NCBI GenBank assembly: GCA_045542115.1
Contig: JAZQKK010000022.1
Span: 1 to 64,000, forward strand
DNA: 64,000 bases
Direction: 5' to 3'
Origin: RGIG995 sp045542115
Lineage (GTDB): Bacteria > Bacillota > Clostridia > Oscillospirales > UBA644
The notes under the pieces are model-generated. The model was not told where the DNA came from. It did not search any database and saw only the letters and a program-made list of their open reading frames with translations. Below, piece after piece: positions 9,507 to 17,343 of the stretch (positions are counted from its first letter, which is position 1; every line of letters begins with the position of its first letter). Position numbers and translations under genes: made by a program.

Positions 9507-10649
9507 TTATTCGATTCCCAAAAATTCGTATCCCAAATCCCGCAGGTCGGGGAAGAGTTTGCAATAACTAAAATTGCAACTTAAAACTTCAATTCCGAAA
9601 TACATTGCAACGCGGTTTTTTGGGTCTGCCAAGCCGAATGCTCCGGCGGCTCCGTCCCATCCGAATTCGCCTTCGGCAGACCTTGCCGAAGATACGGTTT
9701 TGCTGACGTGGGCCCGTCCGCACAGCCCCCAACTGTAACCGTATAACCGACCGGGCTGGAAATCGGGGCGAGCCGAATCGGGAAGTCCGTTTTTTCCCAA
9801 CAGTTCAATGGTCTCCGCCTTCAAAATCCGGTTCCCTTCGGGAGACGTTCCTCCGTTGGCCAGGGCGTTGAGAAACCGCATTTGGTCGTTGACCGTCGTA
9901 AACAGACCGGCACCGCCGCTGTCGTAGCCGTCGCACAGCACGTAATGGCTATGGTATTGTTCCCCGTTGACGGGGGTTGCCTTCATCAAGCCGTGAACGA
10001 ACTGATACGCATCCACAAATCGGGTGCGTTGTTCTGCCGAGGGGCGAAACCCGGTATCGGTCATACCCAAAGGAACGGCGATATTTTTTTCCACGTATTC
10101 CGAGAATCTCATCCCCGAGACAACTTCGATGACCCCCGCAAGAATATCGTGGCAAAGGCTGTAAATATAACGGGTTCCCGGTTCGTAATGAAGGGGAAGT
10201 TCGGTCAAGGCGTCCAAGACCGACAACGTGGTGGCTCCGGGGATGTTTTTCGCACGGCGGAGCGGTTCGGTTTTCAGGTTGTAGTCAAATCCTCCCGTCA
10301 TCAAAAAAAGATGTCGGACCGTCAGGACGTTTTTGGCCGGTGCTACGGTATTATCCGGCTGTTTTACGGTGAGATTTGCAAATTTGGGAAGATATTTGGA
10401 CACCGGGTCGTCCAGATTTAAAAGACCTTTTTCCACTAATTGCATTCCGCAAACGCAGGTGGTCATTTTGGAGATGGAATAGACACGAAAAATATCGTTT
10501 TCTGACAGCAGGCGGGTCTTTTCGTGGTCCGCATATCCCACAAAACGGCGGTAAACGATATTTCCGTCTTTTGCTATTGCAAAATCACAAAAAGGGATTC
10601 CACAATCGGGAAGCCGGTCTAAGTATTGGTCAAGTTTGTCAGAAATCAT
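9507..10649 (-). CDS. serine hydrolase of the beta-lactamase / class C PBP-like family
   Basis: The 380-residue protein belongs to the beta-lactamase-fold esterases (EstB/AmpC-like). The catalytic SxxK is present as SISK (Ser58, Lys61 after FRVY), a tyrosine motif follows (RYIYSLCHDILAG), and near the C terminus GEFGWDGAAGAFGLADP replaces the KTG-type strand, as in many esterases of this group. No signal peptide is visible, so it is probably cytoplasmic and not a drug-inactivating beta-lactamase. The start is preceded by AAGAAGGA. It has its own promoter, and its end lies about 60 bp upstream of the nifJ promoter. Its substrate is unknown. Compare the paralogue at 35073-36137, which has lost these catalytic residues. 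Confidence 0.9.
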   Translation of the reverse strand: MISDKLDQYLDRLPDCGIPFCDFAIAKDGNIVYRRFVGYADHEKTRLLSENDIFRVYSISKMTTCVCGMQLVEKGLLNLDDPVSKYLPKFANLTVKQPDNTVAPAKNVLTVRHLFLMTGGFDYNLKTEPLRRAKNIPGATTLSVLDALTELPLHYEPGTRYIYSLCHDILAGVIEVVSGMRFSEYVEKNIAVPLGMTDTGFRPSAEQRTRFVDAYQFVHGLMKATPVNGEQYHSHYVLCDGYDSGGAGLFTTVNDQMRFLNALANGGTSPEGNRILKAETIELLGKNGLPDSARPDFQPGRLYGYSWGLCGRAHVSKTVSSARSAEGEFGWDGAAGAFGLADPKNRVAMYFGIEVLSCNFSYCKLFPDLRDLGYEFLGIE

Positions 10650-10685
10650 AGCGTGTCCTTCTTTCTATTTCGTTATCCTCTTAAA

Positions 10686-10714
10686 ATTATAGCACTCGTA
10701 TCGAAGAATGTCAA
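10686..10714 (-). promoter_or_regulatory. sigma-A promoter of the serine hydrolase gene
   Basis: On the minus strand TTGACA (10714-10709), 17-bp spacer, TATAAT (10691-10686); both hexamers match the consensus perfectly. It lies 36 bp before the start codon. Confidence 0.88.
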
Positions 10715-10779
10715 GACGGAATGCAAAAATTTCTCAATACATCCTGGAAAGTACGTCCAAAGGTTTTTGGAATGGTCCT

Positions 10780-10808
10780 TGACATCCCGGAGAAAATGTA
10801 GTATAATA
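10780..10808 (+). promoter_or_regulatory. consensus sigma-A promoter of nfnAB
   Basis: TTGACA (10780-10785), 17-bp spacer, TATAAT (10803-10808): a perfect consensus promoter, implying strong expression of nfnAB. The leader of about 65 bases contains a weak TCCGG/CCGGA hairpin. Confidence 0.92.
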
Positions 10809-10880
10809 TTATATAAATTTACGTGTGGACTCCGGCGGTAGTTTCTCCGGAACCCGTGCGATGCGGAGCAGGATTGCAGA

Positions 10881-11735
10881 ATGTACAGAATCGTTGAGAA
10901 AAAAGTATTAAATCCCACAGTGGTTCAATTGCAGATAGAAGCCCCTCTGGTGGCAAAAAAAGCCCGTCCCGGTCAGTTTATCATTCTTCGGGTGGACGAA
11001 GACGGGGAGCGGATTCCCCTGACTGTGGCCGGCGTGGATAAAGACCGGGGAACGGTTAAGATTATTTACCAGGTCGTAGGAGCAACCACCGAAAAACTCG
11101 CCCGTAAAGAGGCGGGGGATTTTTTGCAGGATTTTGTGGGCCCTTTGGGGGTTGCCACCCATTTGGAAGGCTTGAAAAAAGTTTGTATCGTGGGGGGTGG
11201 CGTTGGGTGTGCCATCGCTCTTCCCATTGGGGAAGCACTGCACGAAATGGGAGTTGACGTGACCGGAATTATCGGATTCCGGAATAAAGACCTGGTGATT
11301 CTGGAAAAGGAATTTCAGGCTTGCTCCCAAACCCTTCGGGTGATGACTGACGACGGTTCTTACGGGGAGGCGGGCAACGTTACGCTTCCGTTAAAACAGT
11401 TGTTGGAAGCCGGAGAGCAATTTGATATGATTTTTGCCATCGGACCTTTGGTAATGATGAAATTTGTAGTGGCCACGGCAAGACCCCACGGGACGCCCGT
11501 GACCGTTTCGATGAATCCTATTATGATTGACGGAACGGGAATGTGCGGCGGTTGTCGGCTGACGCTGAACGTGGATGGTGAGAAGGTCACGAAATTTGCC
11601 TGTGTGGACGGTCCGGATTTTGACGGATATCAGGTGGATTTTGACGAGGCGATGTCCCGGGGCAGAATGTACCAATCTTTTGAACGGCACAAGCACGAAG
11701 AAACCTGTAATCTCTTTTCCAAGGAGGTGCAGTAA
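10881..11735 (+). CDS. nfnA: NfnA-type FAD/NAD-binding subunit of NADH-dependent ferredoxin:NADP oxidoreductase
   Basis: Small subunit of the electron-bifurcating transhydrogenase NfnAB, which couples NADPH, NAD and ferredoxin. The 284-residue protein has the ferredoxin-reductase layout: FAD-binding barrel with KKARPGQFIILRVDEDGERIPLT, NAD-binding fold with KVCIVGGGVGCAIALP, and a C-terminal 2Fe-2S site (DGTGMCGGCRLTLN, with CVDGPDFDGYQVDF). It is closely related to the sulfide dehydrogenase/PyrK-type proteins. It starts at ATG 10881 behind GAGCAGGA, and the next gene begins one base after its stop behind AAGGAGGTG, so both form one operon. The NfnA name rests on the pairing with a GltD-like large subunit; a sulfide dehydrogenase (SudBA) reading would be the alternative. 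Confidence 0.9.
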   Translation: MYRIVEKKVLNPTVVQLQIEAPLVAKKARPGQFIILRVDEDGERIPLTVAGVDKDRGTVKIIYQVVGATTEKLARKEAGDFLQDFVGPLGVATHLEGLKKVCIVGGGVGCAIALPIGEALHEMGVDVTGIIGFRNKDLVILEKEFQACSQTLRVMTDDGSYGEAGNVTLPLKQLLEAGEQFDMIFAIGPLVMMKFVVATARPHGTPVTVSMNPIMIDGTGMCGGCRLTLNVDGEKVTKFACVDGPDFDGYQVDFDEAMSRGRMYQSFERHKHEETCNLFSKEVQ

Positions 11736-11736
11736 G

Positions 11737-13155
11737 ATGGCAAACGTCAATCTGAGCCCGACTCGAAATCCGATGCCCGCGCAGGACCCTAAGGTCCGGG
11801 CACGGAATTTTGACGAGGTGGCGTTGGGATACGACGAAAAAACCGCCATAAATGAGGCGATGCGGTGTCTGAACTGCAAAAATATGCCTTGTGTGGGCGG
11901 ATGTCCCGTCAAAATCCATATTCCCGAATTTATTTCCAAGATAAAAGACGGGGATTTTGAAGGGGCGTACCAGGTGATTTCCCAATCCTCTTCTTTACCC
12001 GCGGTTTGCGGCCGCGTTTGCCCTCAGGAGACGCAATGCGAATCCAAGTGCGTTCGGGGAATCAAGGGAGAATCCGTAGGAATCGGTCGGTTGGAACGGT
12101 TCGTCGCCGATTGGCACAACACCTTCTACGCCGAAGATCCGGTCTGCCCGCCCTCGAACGGTCATAAAGTTGCCGTGGTCGGGTCCGGACCTTCCGGGCT
12201 GACCTGCGCCGGGGATCTTGCCAAAAAAGGATATCAAGTCACCGTTTTTGAGGCTTTGCACCGGGCCGGAGGCGTTTTGGTGTACGGAATCCCCGAATTT
12301 CGCCTTCCCAAGGGAATTGTGGCCAAGGAAGTGGAAACGCTGAAAAAATTGGGGGTCGTCATTGAGACCAACGCGGTCATCGGGAAGACGTTAACGGTGG
12401 ATGAACTGTTCGAAATGGGCTTTGAAGCCGTGTTTATCGGTTCGGGAGCGGGGCTTCCCAATTTTATGGGAATTCCCGGAGAAGGATTGAACGGAGTTTA
12501 TTCTGCCAATGAATTTTTGACTCGCAGTAATCTGATGAAGGCCTATCGCCCGGACCCCGACACTCCCATTATGAAGGGGGGAAAGGTGGCAGTCATCGGA
12601 GGCGGAAATGTGGCGATGGATGCCGCAAGAACCGCACTCCGCTTGGGGGCGGAACAGGTTTGTATTGTTTACCGTCGCTCGATGGAAGAATTGCCGGCCC
12701 GCCGGGAAGAGGTGGAGCACGCGATAGAAGAAGGCATTGAATTTAAACTGCTCTGCAATCCCACGGAGATTCTCGGATATCAGAATCCCGACGACCCCAG
12801 AGACCCCAAAAACGGCTTTGTTACGGGAATGAAATGTATCCGGATGGAATTGGGACAGCCCGACGAACGGGGGAGAAGAAGACCTATTGCTCTTCCGGGA
12901 AGCGAGTTTACGATGGACGTGGATACGGTCATTCTGTCGGTGGGGACCTCCCCCAATCCGTTGATCAAATCCACTACGGACGGGTTGGAAGTCAACCGCC
13001 GGGGCGGAATCGTGGTCAACGAAGGGGGACTGACGTCTCGGGGCGGCATCTATGCCGGTGGAGATGCGGTCACCGGAGCGGCCACCGTCATTTCGGCGAT
13101 GGGCGCCGGAAAGACCGCTGCCGATGCTATCCACAGGGCTTTCTCTGAAAAATAA
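11737..13155 (+). CDS. nfnB: NfnB-type large subunit (GltD-like) of the bifurcating NADPH:ferredoxin transhydrogenase
   Basis: The 472-residue product is of the homotetrameric glutamate synthase small-subunit family, which includes NfnB. It has an N-terminal double-cluster domain (CLNCKNMPCVGGCP, then CGRVCPQETQCESKCV), the first Rossmann motif VAVVGSGPSGLTCAG for FAD and the second VAVIGGGNVAMDAARTA for NADPH, and the terminal segment GGDAVTGAATVISAMGAGKTAA. No glutamate synthase large subunit is nearby, which together with nfnA favours the transhydrogenase. The start is ATG 11737, where AAGGAGGTG ends eight bases upstream and the motif-poor in-frame sequence before it belongs to nfnA in another frame. 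It would convert reduced ferredoxin plus NADH into NADPH for biosynthesis or work in reverse. Confidence 0.92.
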   Translation: MANVNLSPTRNPMPAQDPKVRARNFDEVALGYDEKTAINEAMRCLNCKNMPCVGGCPVKIHIPEFISKIKDGDFEGAYQVISQSSSLPAVCGRVCPQETQCESKCVRGIKGESVGIGRLERFVADWHNTFYAEDPVCPPSNGHKVAVVGSGPSGLTCAGDLAKKGYQVTVFEALHRAGGVLVYGIPEFRLPKGIVAKEVETLKKLGVVIETNAVIGKTLTVDELFEMGFEAVFIGSGAGLPNFMGIPGEGLNGVYSANEFLTRSNLMKAYRPDPDTPIMKGGKVAVIGGGNVAMDAARTALRLGAEQVCIVYRRSMEELPARREEVEHAIEEGIEFKLLCNPTEILGYQNPDDPRDPKNGFVTGMKCIRMELGQPDERGRRRPIALPGSEFTMDVDTVILSVGTSPNPLIKSTTDGLEVNRRGGIVVNEGGLTSRGGIYAGGDAVTGAATVISAMGAGKTAADAIHRAFSEK

Positions 13156-13247
13156 GTGATTTTCTATTCCAATATGGTTTAAAATAATTATTTTAAAACA
13201 GAACAAAATTTAACTGAATCCATTGAAATAACTGAATTTATATGGTA

Positions 13248-13287
13248 TAAAAAAGAAGCGACATCGACGATGTCGCTTCTTTTTTTG
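13248..13287. terminator. bidirectional terminator between nfnB and the Hdr-Frd operon
   Basis: Near-perfect palindrome AGAAGCGACAT...ATGTCGCTTCT flanked by an A run on the left and seven T residues on the right, placed between two convergent operons. Confidence 0.93.
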
Positions 13288-13296
13288 AGAACCAAT

Positions 13297-13611
13297 TTAT
13301 TTTCCTTCGTTTTCCTTGTCTAATTTCACGTTGCGGAAATAAAGAATCATATCGATGGTGATTTCGATGAAGTTCAGGAAGTAGAAGGCCCAGCCCAGAT
13401 AGAACAGCCAGCCGAGGGGTTGGGTGGCTTCGGCGAGAAGCATAAATTTGCGGACGATTCCAAAGATGTAACCTACCCAAATAAACACTTCAAAGAAGAG
13501 GCTCTTGCCTTTTGCTGTCCGGGAAATCCAGGATTTCCGGATGGAGATCGGCCAGGAGAGTCCGAAGCAGAGAATCATCAATGCTTCCAAAAGATCGGTG
13601 ATTTCAATCAT
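13297..13611 (-). CDS. small three-helix membrane protein, last gene of the Hdr-Frd operon
   Basis: A 104-residue hydrophobic protein with three predicted membrane spans: about 5-22 (LLEALMILCFGLSWPISI), 40-58 (FFEVFIWVGYIFGIVRKF) and 68-92. Between the first two lies a basic loop KSWISRTAKGKS, and the C terminus is charged and cytoplasmic. The GLSWPISIRKSW-SRTAKGKSL pattern recalls PQ-loop/SemiSWEET-like half-transporters, but I do not recognise the family firmly. The gene follows fumB by five bases and is therefore in the operon. By position it could be a dicarboxylate-related or anchoring membrane component, which is speculation only. Confidence 0.75.
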   Translation of the reverse strand: MIEITDLLEALMILCFGLSWPISIRKSWISRTAKGKSLFFEVFIWVGYIFGIVRKFMLLAEATQPLGWLFYLGWAFYFLNFIEITIDMILYFRNVKLDKENEGK

Positions 13612-13616
13612 AACAG

Positions 13617-14177
13617 TCAGTTTCCTTTCTGGGCCAGATAATTGGCAGGTCCAAAGTCGTAAAGGTTGTTGCCTTCGCAGTCAATAATGACGACCAGAGG
13701 CATATCTTCCACGTAGAGTTTCCGGAGCGCTTCCGCACCCAAATCTTCATAAGCAACCAGCTCGCTGCTCTTGATCTGCTTTGCCAAAAGGGCACCGGCA
13801 CCGCCGATGGCACCGAAATAGACGCCGGAATACTTCTTCATCGCGTCAATTACTTCGGGAAGGCGGGCACCTTTCCCAATCATCCCCCGGGCCCCTACGC
13901 TCATCATCGTGGGCGCATAGGCATCCATACGGCCGCTGGTGGTGGGACCGGCAGAACCAATGACCTGACCCGGCTTTGCGGGGGTGGGGCCTACGTAATA
14001 GATGGTAGCGTCGGTGGGGTCGAAGGGCAGGGGCTCCCCTTTTGCGAGGGTCTCGCACATTCTCTTATGGCCTGCGTCCCGGGAAGTGTAGATATAGCCG
14101 GTCAAAAGAACCGTATCTCCGGCTTTCAGCGTTTTGGCCAATTCTTCGGTTAAAGGCAGTTGAATCCGTTTTTCCAT
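13617..14177 (-). CDS. fumB: fumarate hydratase class I, beta (C-terminal) subunit
   Basis: Small subunit of the two-subunit oxygen-sensitive 4Fe-4S fumarase, which interconverts malate and fumarate. The 186-residue product carries LLTGYIYTSRDAGHKRM, YYVGPTPAKPGQVIGSAGPTTSGRMDAY and the GMIGKG segment typical of the Fumerase_C family. L-tartrate dehydratase beta is the homologous alternative, but the link to a fumarate reductase makes fumarase more likely. It follows fumA with two bases between stop and start, so both are made together. The product would supply fumarate to FrdAB from malate. Confidence 0.93.
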   Translation of the reverse strand: MEKRIQLPLTEELAKTLKAGDTVLLTGYIYTSRDAGHKRMCETLAKGEPLPFDPTDATIYYVGPTPAKPGQVIGSAGPTTSGRMDAYAPTMMSVGARGMIGKGARLPEVIDAMKKYSGVYFGAIGGAGALLAKQIKSSELVAYEDLGAEALRKLYVEDMPLVVIIDCEGNNLYDFGPANYLAQKGN

Positions 14178-14179
14178 AA

Positions 14180-15022
14180 TTACAGCACCTCCGATTTATG
14201 ACGGGTCACGTGACAGTTGATGTTGATGGCACAGGGCATTCCGGCAATATGCGTGGGCAACGTTTCGATATTCAGACCGATTGCCGTGGTCTTTCCGCCG
14301 AAGCCTTGGGGGCCGATGCCCAGTTCGTTGACCTTTTGAAGCATTTCTTTTTCCAGGTCTGCGTAATAGGGGTCGGGATGGCTGGTGTTCAGGGGACGCA
14401 TAATGGCTTTTTTCGCCAGAAGTGCGGCCTTGTCGAAGGTTCCGCCGATGCCAACGCCGATGACGATGGGAGGACAGGGATTGGGGCCGGCGGCCTTAAC
14501 GGTCTCGATGATAAAGTCCTTGATGCCTTGAAGACCCGCAGAAGGCTTGAACATCCGAACGGCACTCATATTTTCACTTCCGAAGCCTTTGGGCCCGATG
14601 GTGATTTTAATATTTTCTCCGGGGACGATTTCGGTGTAGATCATCGCGGGGGTGTTGTCTCCGGTGTTGCCCCGGCGAACCGGGTCTTTGACGACCGATT
14701 TGCGCAGATAGCCCTTGTCATAGCCCCGGCGAACGCCTTCATTTACCGCTTCGGTCAAATCGCCGCCCACGATGTGAACGTCCTGACCGATTTCCAGGAA
14801 AACGCAGGCCATACCGGTATCCTGGCAGATGGGAACGTTCTCTTTGTCGGCAATGTTGTAGTTTTCGATGATGTTGTCTAAAATGCCGCAAGCGATGGCA
14901 CCGTCTTCACAGGCGCGGCAGTGTTCAATGGCATTTTTGACGTCACAGGGAAGATGGTTGTTTGCATCGATACACAATCTTTCAATGGTATCAATGATGC
15001 TGTTTACGTGAATCTCTCTCAT
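14180..15022 (-). CDS. fumA: fumarate hydratase class I, alpha (N-terminal) subunit
   Basis: Large subunit of the heterodimeric class I fumarase; it holds the 4Fe-4S cluster used as a Lewis acid in hydration. The 280-residue product shows the family motifs VPICQDTGMACVFLEIG, RRGNTGDNTPAMIYTE, KGFGSENMS and GIGGTFDKAALLAKKA. Cys residues at VPICQDTG, PNPCPP and the C-terminal MPCAININCH are consistent with cluster ligands. ATG 15022 was chosen because it overlaps the frdA stop in ATGA and is preceded by GGAGGAAATT; an in-frame TTG twelve bases upstream would have no proper ribosome-binding site. Translational coupling to frdA supports joint use with fumarate reductase. Confidence 0.94.
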   Translation of the reverse strand: MREIHVNSIIDTIERLCIDANNHLPCDVKNAIEHCRACEDGAIACGILDNIIENYNIADKENVPICQDTGMACVFLEIGQDVHIVGGDLTEAVNEGVRRGYDKGYLRKSVVKDPVRRGNTGDNTPAMIYTEIVPGENIKITIGPKGFGSENMSAVRMFKPSAGLQGIKDFIIETVKAAGPNPCPPIVIGVGIGGTFDKAALLAKKAIMRPLNTSHPDPYYADLEKEMLQKVNELGIGPQGFGGKTTAIGLNIETLPTHIAGMPCAININCHVTRHKSEVL

Positions 15023-16638
15023 AATTTCCTCCAATTGATAACGTTTCTCGTATAGTCAGGGAACAATCGGGGCGAGGGCTCGTTGCTTTCGATTCCCGCG
15101 GCCTTCAATTCCGCATCGTACTTTTTCACGTGGTCCAGAGTCAGTTTTCCTACGGTAATGTCCCGGAACCGGGCTCCGGCCTGTTGTCCGGCGTGGCGAC
15201 CGAAAACAATAATATCCAAAAGGCTGTTGCCCATCAGACGGTTCCGGCCGTGGATCCCCCCGACCGCTTCGCCGACCACGTAGAGGTTCTTTACGTTGGT
15301 CATCCCGTCGGCACCGATTTCCAGGCCGCCGTTTTGATAGTGGAGGGTGGGGTAAATCAAAATAGGAGTCTTTCGCATATCAATGCCGAAGGTCAGGTAC
15401 ATCCGCAACATTGCGGGCAGACGTTTTTCCAGCGTGCCCTTTCCGTGAATCATATCGATCATCGGCGTATCCAACCAAAGTGCTTTCCCTCCCACGGGAG
15501 TGGAAACGCCCTTGCCGTTGGTGGAACATTCCCGAATGATGGAGGCGGCGGAAACGTCGCGGGTTTCCAGAGGATGCATAAAACATTCCCCTTCGCTGTT
15601 GATGAGTTTCGCGCCCATCGAGCGGACCTTTTCGGTTACCAGCGCTCCAAAGATTTGTTGGGGGAAGGCAACCCCGGTGGGGTGATATTGTAACGTGTCC
15701 TGATACAGCAGTTTCGCACCGGCGCGGTATCCGATGACCAGTCCGTCCGCCGTAGCGCCGTAGTGGTTGGAGGTGGGGAAGGCCTGATAGTGCATCCGGC
15801 CCGCTCCTCCGGTGGCAATAATGACGCATTTTGCCCGAGCGATGAGAATTTCTCCGGTTTCCGTATTTTGCAGAACGGCACCGGCGGCGTTCCCGTTCTT
15901 ATCCAAAATCAGTTCAATGGCCGCAGTGAAATCCAATACGGGAATCTTTCGGTTGAACACTTCATCCCGCAGGGTTCTCATAATCTCCGCCCCGGTGTAG
16001 TCTGCCGCTGCGTGCATCCGCTTGCGGGAAGTTCCGCCCCCGTGGGTGGTAACCATATTGCCCTGTTCGTCTTTGTCAAATTCCACGCCCAGTTCGTTGA
16101 GCCACTTGATGGCGCCCGGGCCGTCCATAACCAATTTTTTGACCAATTCGGGGCGGTTGACGTAGTGGCCGCCGCCCATAACGTCCAGATAGTGATGGGC
16201 AGGAGAGTCCCCCGGCTTATCGGCCGCCTGGATTCCCCCTTCCGCCATCATCGTGTTGGCATCTCCGATACGGAGTTTTGTGGCAATCAGCACGTTTGCA
16301 CCGGCTGCGTGGGCTTCGATGGCCGCGGAGGAACCGGCACCGCCGCCCCCGATTACCAGAACGTCCACGTCGTAGTCCACTTGGTTCAAATCAATTTTCA
16401 AGTCCAGAATCCGGCTTCTGCCTTCCATTACGTCAACCAGTTCCACGGGCGCTTTTTCACCCTTGTTGGGGCCGACTTTAATGGTAGAGAATCCGCTCTT
16501 CTTGTAGTCGGGGTGATACTTTTTCAGGAGAGCGTCTTTTTCTTCCGCAGTCATCCGGCGGGGTTCGTATTTGATATTCGCTTCCCGAGCGGCTTCTACT
16601 TTTTTCATCGAAGCCAGCATTTCTTCGGTAAAAATCAT
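15019..16638 (-). CDS. frdA: soluble fumarate reductase flavoprotein subunit
   Basis: Flavoprotein of the fumarate reductase/succinate dehydrogenase family, 539 residues. Residues 1-90 are a charged N-terminal extension; then VDVLVIGGGGAGSSAA (97-103) binds FAD. The active-site set is complete: QYHPTG (His319), ETRDVS (Arg360), PTLHYQNGG (His433) and NRLMGNSL (Arg467). The residue equal to the covalent FAD histidine of membrane-bound enzymes (SHT in E. coli FrdA) is Asn in ANTMMAEGG (127-129), so FAD should be bound non-covalently. L-aspartate oxidase and adenylylsulfate reductase are less likely because of these active-site motifs. The start at 16638 follows AAGGAGGGAG. No membrane anchor subunit (FrdC/D) is encoded nearby; frdB precedes it by 13 bases. 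Confidence 0.92.
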   Translation of the reverse strand: MIFTEEMLASMKKVEAAREANIKYEPRRMTAEEKDALLKKYHPDYKKSGFSTIKVGPNKGEKAPVELVDVMEGRSRILDLKIDLNQVDYDVDVLVIGGGGAGSSAAIEAHAAGANVLIATKLRIGDANTMMAEGGIQAADKPGDSPAHHYLDVMGGGHYVNRPELVKKLVMDGPGAIKWLNELGVEFDKDEQGNMVTTHGGGTSRKRMHAAADYTGAEIMRTLRDEVFNRKIPVLDFTAAIELILDKNGNAAGAVLQNTETGEILIARAKCVIIATGGAGRMHYQAFPTSNHYGATADGLVIGYRAGAKLLYQDTLQYHPTGVAFPQQIFGALVTEKVRSMGAKLINSEGECFMHPLETRDVSAASIIRECSTNGKGVSTPVGGKALWLDTPMIDMIHGKGTLEKRLPAMLRMYLTFGIDMRKTPILIYPTLHYQNGGLEIGADGMTNVKNLYVVGEAVGGIHGRNRLMGNSLLDIIVFGRHAGQQAGARFRDITVGKLTLDHVKKYDAELKAAGIESNEPSPRLFPDYTRNVINWRKL

Positions 16639-16651
16639 TTTCTCTCCCTCC

Positions 16652-17329
16652 TTACTTCTCAATATCACGGTTGTTGTAAAGTTCTTTGATTTCTTCGATG
16701 GGTTTTTCCATCAGAGCCTCAATGGCTTCGGAGCAGAGTCCGTCTTCAATCTCCTTGACCCGTTCGGTGAGGTGCACCGCTTCGGGGGAGAGATATTTAC
16801 CGTTCAGCCGGCGGGCCAGCATCGCCACTTGGGGATGGGAGATTCCGGCGGGGCAACGGGCAGAACAGATTCCGCACATAACGCAGTCAAAGGACATTTC
16901 CGCACATTTTTCGTATTCCCCTCGCTGGGCGTGGGCGATATACTGCATAACGTTCAGTCCCTGAGAGCAGGTCTTCGTGCAGGCGTTACATCCCACGCAG
17001 GAGTAAATTTCGGGATACAATTGCATCATAATCTGTTCGTCGGGCCGTACTTTTTCGATGTCGTAGGGCTCTTTTACCAGGGGGAAGAAGGGAAGGGTGG
17101 CAATGTACATATTTTCTTGTACCGTAGTGGAACAAGCCAAGCACGCTTTCAGTTCCCGGTCTCCCTTGATGCGGTAGACTGTGGCACAGGCTCCGCAGAA
17201 CCCGTTGCGGCATCCGATTCCCCGGACCAGCCGATATCCGGCGTATTCCATCGCTTCCATAATGGTGAGCCCTTCGGGAATTTCGTATTTTTTACCGTAC
17301 AAATATACGTTCAACTTTTTCTTTTCCAT
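16652..17329 (-). CDS. frdB: fumarate reductase iron-sulfur subunit without CCG domain
   Basis: The 225-residue protein passes electrons to FrdA. Residues about 35-65 hold a plant-type 2Fe-2S site (CRNGFCGACATVYRIKGDRELKAC); two further clusters follow, CVGCNACTKTC and CVMCGICSARCPAG. Both later motifs are arranged for 4Fe-4S clusters, unlike the 3Fe-4S centre of typical FrdB/SdhB. Methanogen thiol:fumarate reductase TfrB has the same cluster order but adds a C-terminal CCG (HdrB-like) domain; here that domain is missing, and a separate two-CCG HdrB is encoded in the same operon. There is no membrane-binding tail. It lies between flxA and frdA, which suggests a soluble complex with the Hdr-Flx module. 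Confidence 0.9.
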   Translation of the reverse strand: MEKKKLNVYLYGKKYEIPEGLTIMEAMEYAGYRLVRGIGCRNGFCGACATVYRIKGDRELKACLACSTTVQENMYIATLPFFPLVKEPYDIEKVRPDEQIMMQLYPEIYSCVGCNACTKTCSQGLNVMQYIAHAQRGEYEKCAEMSFDCVMCGICSARCPAGISHPQVAMLARRLNGKYLSPEAVHLTERVKEIEDGLCSEAIEALMEKPIEEIKELYNNRDIEK

Positions 17330-17343
17330 AGCAAACCTCTCCG

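Noticed and set aside
15082..16689. Plus-strand open frames within frdA
   Set aside because: They are antisense to frdA, which has intact family motifs throughout.
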